From: Diphasiastrum complanatum
Taxonomy: Eukaryota; Streptophyta; Lycopodiopsida; Lycopodiales; Lycopodiaceae
Length of the DNA: 64,000 nt
Direction of reading: 5' to 3'
Assembly: GCA_029204225.1 (NCBI GenBank)
Contig: CM055109.1
Span: 18,541,783 to 18,605,782, forward strand
Made by a program: the position numbers and the translations under genes. The notes beneath the pieces were generated by a model. It was not told the origin of the DNA. It made no database searches and saw only the letters and a list, made by a program, of their open reading frames with translations. Shown here piece by piece: positions 46,150 to 56,195 of the stretch (position 1 is its first letter; every line of letters begins with the position of its first letter).

Positions 46150-46887
46150 CTTCTTGGTGAGAAATTCTAGTAATGATAAAAAAAAAAAGAAAATGGAGCT
46201 GAAAGGATCTAACAAATATGTTGATCCACCCTATGAAATCTAGCAACAGATGTGAGAACATATTTTCAATACAGAAAACCAATCTATCTTGAATTTGGAT
46301 CTTGCTTCAGTCACAAAAGAAGAAGCACATGCAAGCAAGAAGTCTATCTCTCCCACAAGTTTCAATGTACTGAAAAACTCTCTAGGAACTTACTTTCAAC
46401 TCAAACACAGTAATATGTGTGAAATAAAAAGTCTAAGACCTCAGAACACTCACTTCCATCCAATCCTACTTGATTGACAATGAAAATTGATGAAATTGGT
46501 GAAAAAGACAAATATGTGCTCACTTTGGCATATCCCACGAGTTGAGTACCCCTCTGAGTGCCTAAAACTTTTCTAAAAACAAATCAAATTGAATTAGAAA
46601 CAAGAGCAACACATTCTACTCTCCAATACCTATCCAACAAGCTATAGAACATCAAATTTGGATCATTCCTTGATAAGTAGCACTCATTGATGAGGGCTGA
46701 TTTCACACGTGTGAGCTCTCTTTTCGTATAGAGCTCCGCTGGATCAGATCAGCCTTGATTTGATCCACTTATGATCCACAGATTGCTTGTTTCTCAGCGA
46801 GTTTGAATCCTTCTCCAAAATCCGAATTCCTGCAAGCAAAAACATTGATGATCTTATGTACACACCCTCACCTCTTCAAAGCATGAA

Positions 46888-46899
46888 GTTCTAATACCA
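46888..46899 (-). other. primer-binding site of CopF
   Basis: GTTCTAATACCA on plus adjoins the 5' LTR; its complement TGGTATTAGAAC matches the initiator-Met primer site except at two bases. The leader contains a TTTCACACGTGTGA palindrome near 46701-46714. Confidence 0.85.
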
Positions 46900-47628
46900 T
46901 GTGAAGCTTTTAGCACGAGTGAACTTCACCACACACCTTACAGGATCTTACTGGGGTGTTGTGATTGCACAAGATTGATCAAAGAACAGTATACTTGAAA
47001 AATCTAAGGCAAGAGCACAATGGCATACATCTGATGAAAAAATCTAGCTCTTCACTATGAGAAATGAATGTTAGAAAAAATTCTAAGTGTTCAGTATGAG
47101 AAAAAAGGCTGCTCTCGGGTAGAGAGAGAAAATCATACATAGAAAACTCGGGTAGAGAGAGAATGGGTCCAAAACACCAAAATCTCAATATTCACAATAT
47201 GGCAAAACATGTCCAGCTTTTTCTACATGATTGAGATTCGAATTCCTACAGTGGAGTTGCATGGAAAGTCCACTTAACTGAACTAATTCACCTACTAGAG
47301 ATCCACATGTGTAACTGCATGCATGTATGGTGCATGTACTGCATGTCAACTCATAAAATTGCCTAGACATGTGTAGATCACAGAAACTACTTTGCATGTT
47401 GCATGCACTGATTGCATGTGGCTTGCATGCATACAGTAAGACTTTGCATGCTATCAAAACATCTGCATGTCATTACAATTGAACCTATCTAGCTCAAATC
47501 CGAGCTACACTAGAAGGATATGTGCTCAATTCACACTCCTTATATGTACAACATAAAATCTAGTGGAAATTATCATGGACATGGCCCCAAACTCGAGATA
47601 GTAAAATAATATTTTAATAATCTTCACA
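46900..47628 (-). repeat. 5' LTR of CopF
   Basis: It starts TGTGAAGCTTTTAGCACG and ends ATCTTCACA. It shares with the other LTR the GGCCATGTCCATG block, ten CATGCA/TGCATG hexamers and paired CTCGGGTAGAGAG motifs. The TATATGTACAAC stretch near 47540 may hold the promoter. Confidence 0.93.
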
Positions 47629-48198
47629 ATCAACAACCACACCCTTCAATTTTACACAGGATTGATCGGCTAGTTTGATGGCGAATCTTGCTAGTTTCAA
47701 TTCCTATAAATCCCACTTTTGATGCAAAGTAGTGGAGATAAAATTGACACCTGATCTTCCATCTACCACTGCTACCTCGTCCTCGAATCTCTTGTGTTTG
47801 ATTGGCAGGGTGATGTTTTGTTCCTCACTCTCCCACGCTATCCCGATGTGGTGAAGGTTATTAGTCTCAACGTAGCCCTTACAATATATGGGCTCTAGCG
47901 CTATTGGTTCTACATCCTCTTTGGCCTATTTAGCCAAAAGGCTTTTAGCTTGTGGCGCAATCCGTGGTAATTCTCCGAGGGGTAAACTAACACGGCTTGC
48001 CAACAGACTCGTGAGCATTTTAGTGTGCGGTTCGTCAGGCTCCACCATGCAAAAAGGTGGTTCATGATAATGCAACCGATCGTTCTGATCAGTGCGCAGT
48101 GGTGACCCCATTCGTGGTTCTGGTTCTTCATCAGCGAGAGGTTCTATAGGGTTGACCTTTTCTTGCTCTTTTTCCTCCGCTTGTGCTCTCTATACCCA
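47629..48198 (-). pseudogene. GypG protease, N-terminal part, and spacer
   Basis: The minus strand reads ITLPIKHKRFEDEVAVVDGR then SGVNFISTTLHQKWDL and FAIKLADQSCVKLKGVVVD. DGRSGVN corresponds to the DGGSGVN active-site region of plant Gypsy proteases, with Gly to Arg. The frame stops where CopF is inserted and resumes at 41640. One stop occurs after HQKWDL. Confidence 0.75.
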
Positions 48199-49107
48199 CT
48201 ATCGTATCTTCTGGTACTGTCTCCTCTCTTCCCTCACATCCGGATATGGCGCTGAAGTCAAGGGTTGGTCATCAATAACCGATGGTGGTGGTGAGGGAGC
48301 CACTTCCCTCCTCTTTTGTGCTAGCGTGACGGCTAGCACACGGGCATGGAAATGTTGCTTTTCTGGTGGCATCCCTACCAGAACTGTTGCTCGTTGTATT
48401 GCAATGAAGTTCAATGGCATGCTGGTCGTAGGTCTTAATGGACAGTTCTTGAAACAGTGTCCATAACTGCATTCCCGACGGAAGGATGTATATTGTCTCT
48501 TGTAAGGACATTCAGCAATTCTGTCCTTCGCCACATTCGTAGCAGTCCTAATTTCTTCCACCTTGACACTGAGTTTGAGCTGCATAGGCCGCAATATATT
48601 CATTTATGACATGATCCATATATGGTTCATCGGCCCATACTATTGCTGTTGCTCAGGTTGAGGTGGTACTGGCATTTCTGGTTCTACTGCTATCAAGTTT
48701 ACGTGGGCCACTTGTTGATTGGCTGGCCCTGGTGGTGCAGGTAAGGCCATGCATTGTTGATTATTCAGTGTGTCATACCTCAGTGTCGCATTTGGTGCCC
48801 CTTGATGGTATAGATAAGAAGTCTGATAAGGACTCCTCTTCTATTGGACAATCCGGGGGTTAGATGGGCAAAAGGACATATCATGTGATGTTGCATTGCA
48901 CAAATGGAAAAATCTATGGATCAGTCTCAGATTTTGCTTTAGGATTGGGCACACATTAGTTGTATGGTTTTGTGTGCATACTGAACACCTTACATTTTTG
49001 CGACGGGGATACTGTAGCTGGTTTTGTTCCAGTAGATTGGGCGTTGTTGCTACAGCTCCTTGTAAGGCCTTCAGTTTATGATCAAACTGTGTCGTAAGCT
49101 GCTCCAT
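48199..49107 (-). pseudogene. GypG gag C-terminal region with zinc knuckles
   Basis: Open minus frames contain VRCSVCTQNHTTNVCP, FFHLCNATSHDMSFCP and RRECSYGHCFKNCPLRP, three cysteine/histidine clusters spaced like nucleocapsid knuckles. A Pro-rich stretch follows toward the protease. Frame breaks lie near 48610-48840. Confidence 0.65.
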
Positions 49108-49184
49108 GTAGCTTCTTGCAGAGTAGCGTATTGCTCCCGTCGTTTCAATTCTCTCATGATGCTACGTGATAACCCCGCAAGGAA

Positions 49185-49649
49185 CTATATGATCACCGCA
49201 TGATTAGGAGTTAGGGCTGCACTGCACTCGGGTCGTAGATGTTTGACCTGCTCAATATAGTCCCTGAACCTTTCTCGTTTTTCCATCTTGACCTTGTTGA
49301 GCAGGAGAAACGGGTCCTCTAGAAACTTTCTTGGTTTAAATCGCGTGATGAGGGCTGCTTTAACCGCTTCCCAGGTGGATTTTTCTTCCTTCGACAAATT
49401 GAAAAACCAATCCTGAGCCACCGCTACTAGTGACATGGAGAATAGCATCAATTTCTCTGCAGGTGTCCGATCCCCGTAGATTTCACAAGCTTGCTCGTAG
49501 CTCTGGAGGAAGCGGATGGGATCTGATAATCCATCGTGTTTTGGTATCTCCATCCGAGGTGCCCTCCGGACTGCTTGCAAGAGAGCAACAGGTACAAGTT
49601 GACCCATTGGATCCATGGGCACTGGTTCCGGTTTTGCCTCTTGTTGCAC
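49185..49649 (-). pseudogene. GypG gag capsid
   Basis: The frame reads RAPRMEIPKHDGLSDPIRFL, TPAEKLMLFSMSLVAVAQDW, AVKAALITRFKPRKFLEDPF and FRDYIEQVKHLRPECS. This is the retrotrans_gag fold of Ty3/Gypsy elements. It marks the 5' part of GypG; no LTR could be identified to its right (49650-49950). Confidence 0.85.
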
Positions 49650-49960
49650 AGTTGCTATTCTGGGAAGGTGTGGTTCTTGTTTTGCTATCCTTCTTGCTAT
49701 TGATCATCCAGATCTCAAATTCATTTGATAGAATTTAGAGTAATTGGATCATGCTGATACAGTTGGATGCAATCTGGATCTTAAGGATTTGATCAATCTG
49801 ATTGGCTGAAAGTTGAAAAGCAAGCCCCTAACGGTGGTTTTTCTGTATAACTTTTCACTCCTTGCATTGATTGACCTGAGATTTTGACAGTAGCTAGATT
49901 TGGTGCAGATCTTCTTATTGATATGGTGTCTACGAGGGTTCTCTCATATGAGGGTTGGCT

Positions 49961-50376
49961 ATGCGAGGGTTCTTTAGTCATAGATGGAAAGAACACAATG
50001 GTACTTGGGCCCCATTAGATCAAGATCTAGACAACATTGGACACACTGATCGTATAGGCATTGATATCATGGCAAATGGGAATTTACTTACTACTATTGA
50101 GGTTGAGCAAGACTGGACCTTATTCTACAATAGAACGGAACTGACACTTTTACAGCAAGATATCCCCGAATATTTCAACTTTATATTGGATGGAAAATTG
50201 GTATGTGAAATCCATGAATTTGTATACTAATTTATATTCATTATCCTTTTTGTCAATATTCGGATCACTAACTGTAATCTAATTAATGTATGTTTGTGCA
50301 GATACGTAAAAGACATGAAGAGAAAATCAAATGCAAAGATTTGGGAGGAATTGTTCAGATAATAGAGCAATCATGA
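49961..50376 (+). CDS. small two-exon gene of unknown function
   Basis: Exon 1 opens at ATG 49961 and runs to 50201. A 100-nt intron (GTATGT at 50202 to TTTGTGCAG at 50301, with a CTAAC branch-like motif) joins exon 2 (50302-50376). The predicted ~105-residue product includes MANGNLLTTIEVEQDW, TLLQQDIPEYFNFILDGKL and RHEEKIKCKDLGGIVQ. I recognise no domain, signal peptide or membrane segment. The good splice signals and open frame across the junction argue for a real gene or gene relic; a further upstream exon is possible. It converges on the Ulp1-like gene, whose stop lies at 50551, and both may belong to one DNA transposon. Confidence 0.45.
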
Positions 50377-50550
50377 TACAAGATTTGTAAAAGCTCTCAT
50401 AAAAATCAATTTCTCATTTAATGAGAATGTATGTGTGTGTCCTATATTTAACAATGGATGCTTTTTTCTCATTGTCTCTATCTTTCTATATGCCCATAAT
50501 TATTCACAGGGCATTACATCAAAAATGTATATCTCTATTTAATCTATTAT

Positions 50551-51734
50551 TTACAGCTCAAAGTAGTATGGATTATCTCCACCCTGCACTAGTGTCATTT
50601 GTGGACTTGATTGGCCTCCCGTTTCCGCAGTTGGACTGGGTGTTGCATGAGATAATAAGTTCACCAACATCTGTTGATGAAAATCATATATCTCATTCAT
50701 TGAAAATGCTCGACATTTATACTGCAAATCCAAAAGAACCGAGTCAATTGACTTATCAAAAACCAAATCGCAAATAACTTAGTTAGGCCATTCACTAGTC
50801 TATTTACCTTTCATGTATCTGGAGCCCTAGATTGCATGATGTACCACTCTAAAAAGTCCTATACATTGCAGATGGAGAACCATCCACAACTATGTCCATC
50901 CTCTTGCTGAGCTGACTTCAATCACAAAACGTATAATAGGTTAGTTGTGCACTCTAAAAAAAACAGATCATATTACCTATCAAATACTTGATGAGAAATA
51001 CTTACTTCAGCATCAACAATCTCCAGGTGGCTATTTAAAGTGGCCCCATCTAGCCTTGGCAAAAATGGCAACATTCTGCTGTACATCATGTCCATTTCAG
51101 CATGGGTAGACTTTAAGGAGTTCACCTTTAAACAGATGGGATTAATGATCCCATATGAATCTTCCCTAAGGGAGATTATATGCATACTCCAATGTTTACT
51201 GCAAACAAGAGATAATTAGTTAAACTAAAGGAATTACAATACCTATTAAAAATATTACTAGAATCTATTCTATGTAATCACTTACTTTTGGCAGTATGGA
51301 ATAATAAAGACTTTGGTCTCCGAGGTTGTATGGAGAAGATACTTCATCGCCTTAGTTGGACTATGAAGGTTGTGTGCGAAAAAGGACAGCACAACTCCAA
51401 TGTCCTTAGTATCATCGCATTGACATCTATTTACAAAATACATCAAACCTGCCTCCACAATTGGATCTGATATATCTGAGGTCTTTACCTTCAGGGCATC
51501 ACAAAAGTCTTTATTTATGTGATTAATATAATTAATTGAACTTAGACAAAAGAAAAATTGACCTCCTAGCTTGTCAATTTCTTTGGCAACATACTCATAA
51601 AAAATTATATACCTCTCAAAATCCAAAAATGAATCTTTGGGATCAACATGAAATCTTACACAAAGATCCTTATAAAAATCACCTATTAAACTTAAATCTA
51701 GATCCGATATTATTTTATCTACAATCAAGTTCAT
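50551..51734 (-). CDS. Ulp1-like C48 cysteine protease, four exons
   Basis: Exons on the minus strand are 51734-51286, 51198-51006, 50915-50865 and 50721-50551. All introns are GT-AG and the joined frame is open for 287 residues. The first exon has SDPIVEAGLMYFVNRCQ, which fits the substrate-side segment of Ulp1 proteases. Across intron 1 the junction creates NKHWSMHIISL with the catalytic His-Trp. Exon 3 encodes AQQEDGHSCGWFSICN, which supplies the Gln and the Cys of the active site. Exon 4 holds FSMNEIYDFHQQMLVNLL, the usual C-terminal helix. The Asp expected ~15 residues after His appears as Asn (YGIINPI). Such proteases remove SUMO-like modifiers in hosts, but plant Mutator-like KI elements and others also carry them. 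The start is uncertain; see the CENH3-like sequence directly upstream. Confidence 0.75.
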
Positions 51735-51931
51735 ATCCTCGTTATTGTGGGATGGGAGAGAATGGAAGAGGAACTACTTGAATAGTTAGGGGTGGTGGGA
51801 GGAGAAGAAGGCACTGCAGACTGGTGTGATGGTCCAACCAAAGCACGAGAGATGTGAGGGGGGGATGGTGATTCGCTAAGTACCACCCTTTGCTTGGCAG
51901 GCCTGGTGGGCTTGGTCTGTTTCCTCCTTCT

Positions 51932-52375
51932 TCATTGAGGAACATGACCTCTCTCTGTAGATGGTGGCCTAGAGGTGAAGCCACTCTTAAAGACCTGATC
52001 GTATGTACTCCTCAGCCTCATGACAAGGTGCATGTCCTGAGGCATGAGGGTAACTCTCTTTGCGTGCACTGTGCAAAGCGTGGAGTCCTCAAAGAATTTG
52101 ACTTGGAAGTCCTCATAGGCAGTATGGAGGGCTTCCGGGGCTGTTATGTTCCAGCGAATATCATGTGAGAGGGACCTTGTTACCAATCTTACAAACCTGT
52201 AGAAAGGAGCACGGGGAATCAGAAGATTCGTGGTCCTCTGAAGTCTCCTGATATCCCTTAACCATGGTCTTCTAGGTCGACCCACTCTCCTACCAGTGCC
52301 CACTGCCCTTTGTAGAGGAGGGCGAGGAGGCGGGGCAAATGTGGTAAGGCGGGCTGTCTACTTGGTACGGGCCGT
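51932..52375 (-). pseudogene. centromeric histone H3 (CENH3)-like pseudogene
   Basis: The minus-strand frame contains a full histone H3 fold: LRDIRRLQRTTNLLIPRAPF (alphaN/alpha1), FVRLVTRSLSHDIRWNITAP, EALHTAYEDFQVKFFED (alpha2) and TLCTVHAKRVTLMPQDMHLV (alpha3). LLIPRAPF, the longer loop 1 and RVTLM are features of plant CENH3 rather than canonical H3, which has LLIRKLPF and RVTIM. Upstream in frame is TARTK-stop-TAR, matching the MARTKQTARKS tail, with ACG in place of ATG (52375-52373) and TAG in place of CAG (52360-52358). After the fold the frame continues as STYDQVFKSG to a TGA at 51932. There are no introns, unlike plant CENH3 genes in general, and G+C is much higher than nearby. It is a retrocopy or captured fragment, inactive as written. 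Confidence 0.8.
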
Positions 52376-52584
52376 TGCAAGGTAGGGTATCGATATGACG
52401 TGCCAACGAGCAGGGAAAGCAGGTATTCGACAAGGGAGGCGTGTGATGGCGATATGAGCGATGGCGTATCGCCACGATGCACGGGCGGGCCAGCTGTACT
52501 GGTATGTGGGTCCTTTGGTGCCTGGTAGCGATATGCGTCTAACGGGGAGCGGAAGTGAACGAAGGAAACTAAGGAGAGCCAGAG

Positions 52585-52880
52585 AATACTCCAAGTGAAG
52601 TCCTATGCTTCATAAACAACTCTTTTCCCAATTTTTTGGTGAAGATATCAGCTACACATTCCCTTTAAGAGACATGTTGAAGCTCCACCTCCTTTGCAAT
52701 GAGATGCTCCCTCACAAACTGATATGCCACCTCAATATATTTGCTCCTAGCATAGTTTTGACCATAGAGCTTGATCTAACTTTAGAATGATCTCTATCCT
52801 AGTATAGACCTTGTTTCTAAGGTTTTAAAGTAGCTTACATAATTGATATAGATAATAGTGTCCACTTTGGTCTATCCATA
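52585..52880 (-). mobile_element. CopE-family 3' internal fragment
   Basis: It matches 32150-32430 of CopE: the AATACTCCAAGTGAAGTCCTA block, the RNase H end, and the TGATATAGATAATAGTGTCCA block. The left end is cut at 52585 against the GC-rich histone-like region. The sequence right of 52880 no longer matches CopE. Confidence 0.75.
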
Positions 52881-54167
52881 CATTTCCATCAACAGACAAG
52901 CACTACATTGAGTTACAGGCATGCATGCATCAGAACATTTCGAAAACTTTGCAAATTTTAGTTCAAAAATTGCCAAACTTCCGACAGCCATAACTTTCTC
53001 TACAGGACACCAAATTGGTTGCTATAAAGCACACTACGGAGGGAGAGTGAGTCTACAAGGCAGTTGCCACATCACCTTGCCACCTAGGCTTCACACGTGC
53101 GATCAGTAAATGCACAAAAAATAGGTAGGAGGGTGCACTTTTGGAGAGAGAAATCATCAAAAATTCACTTTCAGCCCAATAAGCCTTGGATAAGAGGCTA
53201 CAAGCACTCTACTAAGGTTCATTAGAGAGGCATAGAAGCTTCTAACAGGTCCAGCAAGCAATCATAAGCTCAGATCATGCAAAAAATGCATTTTTGGCCT
53301 CCTTCAACAAGCAAAACTTTAACATTATGGTGTCTAACGCTCACCTATCCAAATTGGATGCATGATGTCTCAAAAAAGATGCAATCCATCATATCTTTAA
53401 GCTTGTAACAAGAACCAACAGGTTCAGACCCCCAATTGAGAAGTATGCTAAAAATGACCAAAAATACACTAATTTTTGGTGTTTTGAGCCTCCTAATGGT
53501 GTCTAATCCCTACCAAACTTCATGAAAGCTCTGGGACAGCTTCATTACATCTCTAAAAACGTTCATACCAAGTCTTGGCTGAGAATTTTGAGATCTACCC
53601 CAAAATTAGTCCGAAAACATCAAAAAAACCTTGTTTTTTGACCAATTTTGACCAAAATTTGTGGGAAAAATCCACAAATAAGTGCAATCAGATCCAAATC
53701 CCTGTAAATCCATTGCATTTAAGCACTAAAAGCTCATATTCTAGTCAAACATGGTTTCTATAGCCCATTTATGGTCCAAAAACCCCAATTTGTGATCCAA
53801 AATCACTATCTAATCAACCTTTTGACTATTCAAACATCATGCAATATTAGATCCAATCATTAATGACTGTAAAACGGCAAGTACAATCTGAAAAACGTAC
53901 TGCATCAGTACCTATGATCAATTTCAAGCAAAAAACTTTAATTCTAGGTGAAAAATTCACTAAAATCATCAAAAATCCTTTGATTTTCACCAAAAACTAT
54001 GGAGAAAATCCATAATTATGATCTTTAGGCTGAAAGTACACCAAATTCAGAGAAGCCACCTACTTGGAGATCAATTCCATCACCTGAAAGTAACATGCAA
54101 GGAGAAATCCACAAAAACTGAGAAAATACAAGAAGTAGCTCCACCTTCTAATTGATACAAATCCATA
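52881..54167 (-). other. untranslated 5' internal region of an LTR element (GypL)
   Basis: About 1.3 kb without a recognisable coding frame precedes the primer site at 54168. It contains GCATGCATGCA near 52918 and repeated AAAAACCC/CCAAAAA-rich stretches. Its position suggests a leader; which element family it belongs to is not clear. Confidence 0.4.
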
Positions 54168-54179
54168 GCTCTAATACCA
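54168..54179 (-). other. primer-binding site of GypL
   Basis: GCTCTAATACCA on plus, complement TGGTATTAGAGC, adjoins the LTR start at 54181 with one spacer base, as in CopB. Confidence 0.8.
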
Positions 54180-54180
54180 C

Positions 54181-54671
54181 TGTAAAGATTGCCTTATGAA
54201 GATCTGACTAGATCCTGTTGCAAAACAACCAAAAGGACACCTGTGGAACAAAACCACCCATCCAGACCTAGATCCCTCTTGGTGTTTCCTCCTGGACCTA
54301 GCCCCCAAGCCATAGTGAAGAACACAAGAGAGAGGAGGAGAAATTGGCTCAAGAATCTAAATTCACAATAGGAGGATGGGCGAGTTTCCAATGGACATAT
54401 TCTCCTCAAGAGAGAGAGAATATCCCCCCTAGAATCCCCATGCATCTATATTGAGCTATTGACCTCCTATTCTTGCATTAAAGTAGTCTTCACCATGCAT
54501 GTGCTCCTATGTCCAATTATAAGTCTGGGTCCTCATATGATTATTAATTACTTGATACGACCATGTCCGAAATGACGTAGCATAACTAATAATCACATAC
54601 ATCTGGAGTGACCGGCTATCCACGTTGGGAACTAATCTGATTCCCTTATACAGGACATGGACATAACATTT
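54181..54671 (-). mobile_element. GypL LTR flanked by internal sequence on both sides
   Basis: Plus-strand reading starts TGTAAAGATTGCC and ends GGACATAACA, about 491 bp. The left side has a primer site, as next to a 5' LTR of a minus-strand element. The right side has a pyrimidine tract (TTTTTCCTTCTTTAGACC) and TATCCTCAAAACGAG, the 3' internal end seen next to GypJ LTRs at 14603 and 15099. The same LTR therefore serves as 5' LTR on one side and 3' LTR on the other. Confidence 0.7.
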
Positions 54672-55039
54672 TTCCTTCTTTAGACCAGTTCTATCCTCAA
54701 AACGAGTAACAAGGGAAGATCAAATTTATATGCTTTTAATTCTTCCCATTTATCATTATCCTCAATTTGATCAACCAACCTAAGCAAGCACATAGAGACA
54801 GAACAATTTCTCAATTGTTATCTCTGATCCTGAGTACTCGTTCAGGGTCCAATGATACAATGAGTGATAAATCTTCCAAATGGGTAAAATCTTCAATACA
54901 TCAAACTGTCATCATCATATAAAATAGATTTACATGATACACTGGATAACAGTCGACCAAACTTGAAGATTAAGTTTAAAAGCTAACAAATCAATAATTT
55001 AACTTTCACTTTTACCCTAAAAATAAGAACTCAATAAGA
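54672..55039 (-). pseudogene. 3' internal end of a Gypsy-type element
   Basis: The start resembles the GypJ 3' region, including the CTCAAAAC block, TTATCATTATCCTC and TGATACACTGG near 54935. Frames are broken and no domain is identifiable. Confidence 0.5.
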
Positions 55040-55234
55040 ACTTGATTAAACATCAAACATAAGATGAAATGAAGTTGTTGTCCATAAAAAAATAGTAAGC
55101 TACTGTATTTCACACATGTGGATCCAAATATAACATAATATGAGCATTCTACACACAAGATTACAAGATATCAGCAATATAGTGCACCAATGGATAGATG
55201 AACCCAAGAGAACTCATGTATAAGCATGAAATGA

Positions 55235-55320
<86 letters not shown>

Positions 55321-55480
55321 AGCTTCTCTTCCCAAGTGTGTACAACCATATATAGCAGATCCATGTCTCATTAATGATCTTGGTTTCCCTCCATATCAAA
55401 AACCCTACCAATAATTTGGACTAGATTCAACGTCTCCAACATTCAAATTTGAATCTACTAAACTCGACCTCCTACTATTT
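55040..55480 (-). mobile_element. CopE-family LTR fragment
   Basis: It follows CopE LTR blocks in order: TACTGTATTTCACACATGTG, CATTCTACACACAAGATTAC, AGTGCACCAATGGATAG, the CATGTATAAGCATGAAATGAG block, a GA microsatellite, CATATATAGCAGATCC and the TTCAAATTTGAATCTAC end. Both ends are missing. Confidence 0.8.
55238..55317. repeat. (GA)n microsatellite in CopE LTR
   Basis: About 80 bp of pure GA dinucleotide lies just downstream (minus strand) of the LTR core promoter, the same site as the CT run at 7299-7402 but in a different LTR copy. Confidence 0.95.
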
Positions 55481-56075
55481 CCCCAACTCATGGTCTTCAA
55501 CAAATCACAAAAGCCCTTTTTATTAAGAATGCCATGTGCTAGCACCCCATCTTAGCTTTGGGCCAAAAGAATGAACCCCTTGTTTTGGAAAGCTTGAAAT
55601 GAAAAGCATAGCCAACTAAAAGTTGAAATGGCCTAGAAGTAAAGGGTAAAAAAACATTGTGCCAATATACCTTACCTTCTTGTAAATTACTCTTTGGAAA
55701 TCTCTCTCTCTCTCATAAGCACGCCCACATGCACACAAGAGACACACATATATATAGGGTGTCATGAAGAATATGCAATGCCCATCAACCAAACTTGATT
55801 CAAATTTAATCACTCAATATCGGAGGTGGCAAAATTGATGGTTTAAGATTTGAAAAGAATTTATATTTTCAAAACAAAATTTGAATAAAAGATTGATGGA
55901 AGTTGGAGGTAAAGAAGGATGAAGCCAGCCATGTTTGAGAAATGAAAGGAAAAACTATCCATTGAGAACGAGAAAAGAAGAGCGATGTGCATGTATCTGC
56001 ATATGCACGAACTTCCTCTGCCTTTCCTTTCCTTCGCTGCAGACTGAGAAGCTGAAGCCTTCCTCAGTTGACAAT
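55481..56075. other. upstream region of the HD-Zip gene
   Basis: AT-rich DNA between the CopE LTR fragment and the HD-Zip leader. A TATATATAG box lies at about 55748. I see no gene. Confidence 0.4.
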
Positions 56076-56195
56076 ATGTCTTCTCCTCCTGCTCACTTGC
56101 CTTATCCTGCGCTGCTGCAGCAGGAGCAGCGGATGCTCTGGTTTTCCCGAGGACGATCGGACGAGCTCAATCGCATGTGCACATTTCCCAGTTAA
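56076..56195 (+). other. possible upstream ORF in HD-Zip leader
   Basis: A 39-codon frame from ATG 56076 (MSSPPAHLPYPALLQQEQRM and onward) lies in a GC-richer stretch ~590 bp upstream of the HD-Zip start. It could be a leader uORF if the transcript starts near 55980-56050, or a chance frame. 56196-56787 has no other support for a coding exon. Confidence 0.3.

Larger units (their letters stand above)
41641..47628 (-). mobile_element. near-complete CopF copia element nested in GypG
   Basis: The element is about 6 kb long with LTRs of 704 bp (41641-42344) and 729 bp (46900-47628), both TGTGAAG...TTCACA. ATCA lies on both outer sides, a 4-bp match where copia usually makes 5. Removing the element rejoins the GypG protease frame (GVVVD with DIPVKIAG). 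It has gag, protease, integrase, RT and RNase H in copia order with only a few frame breaks, the best preserved polyprotein in the window. No zinc knuckle is visible. Confidence 0.93.

Noticed and set aside
50835-50864. Stop codon after SICNV in the Ulp1-like gene, first read as a disabling mutation
   Set aside because: A GTATAG donor directly after SICN and an acceptor at 50722 restore the frame into the expected C-terminal helix, so the stop is intronic.
51742-51984. Pro/Leu-rich minus-strand frame between the histone fold and the protease
   Set aside because: It overlaps the histone frame's end and has no start context; more likely intron or spacer.
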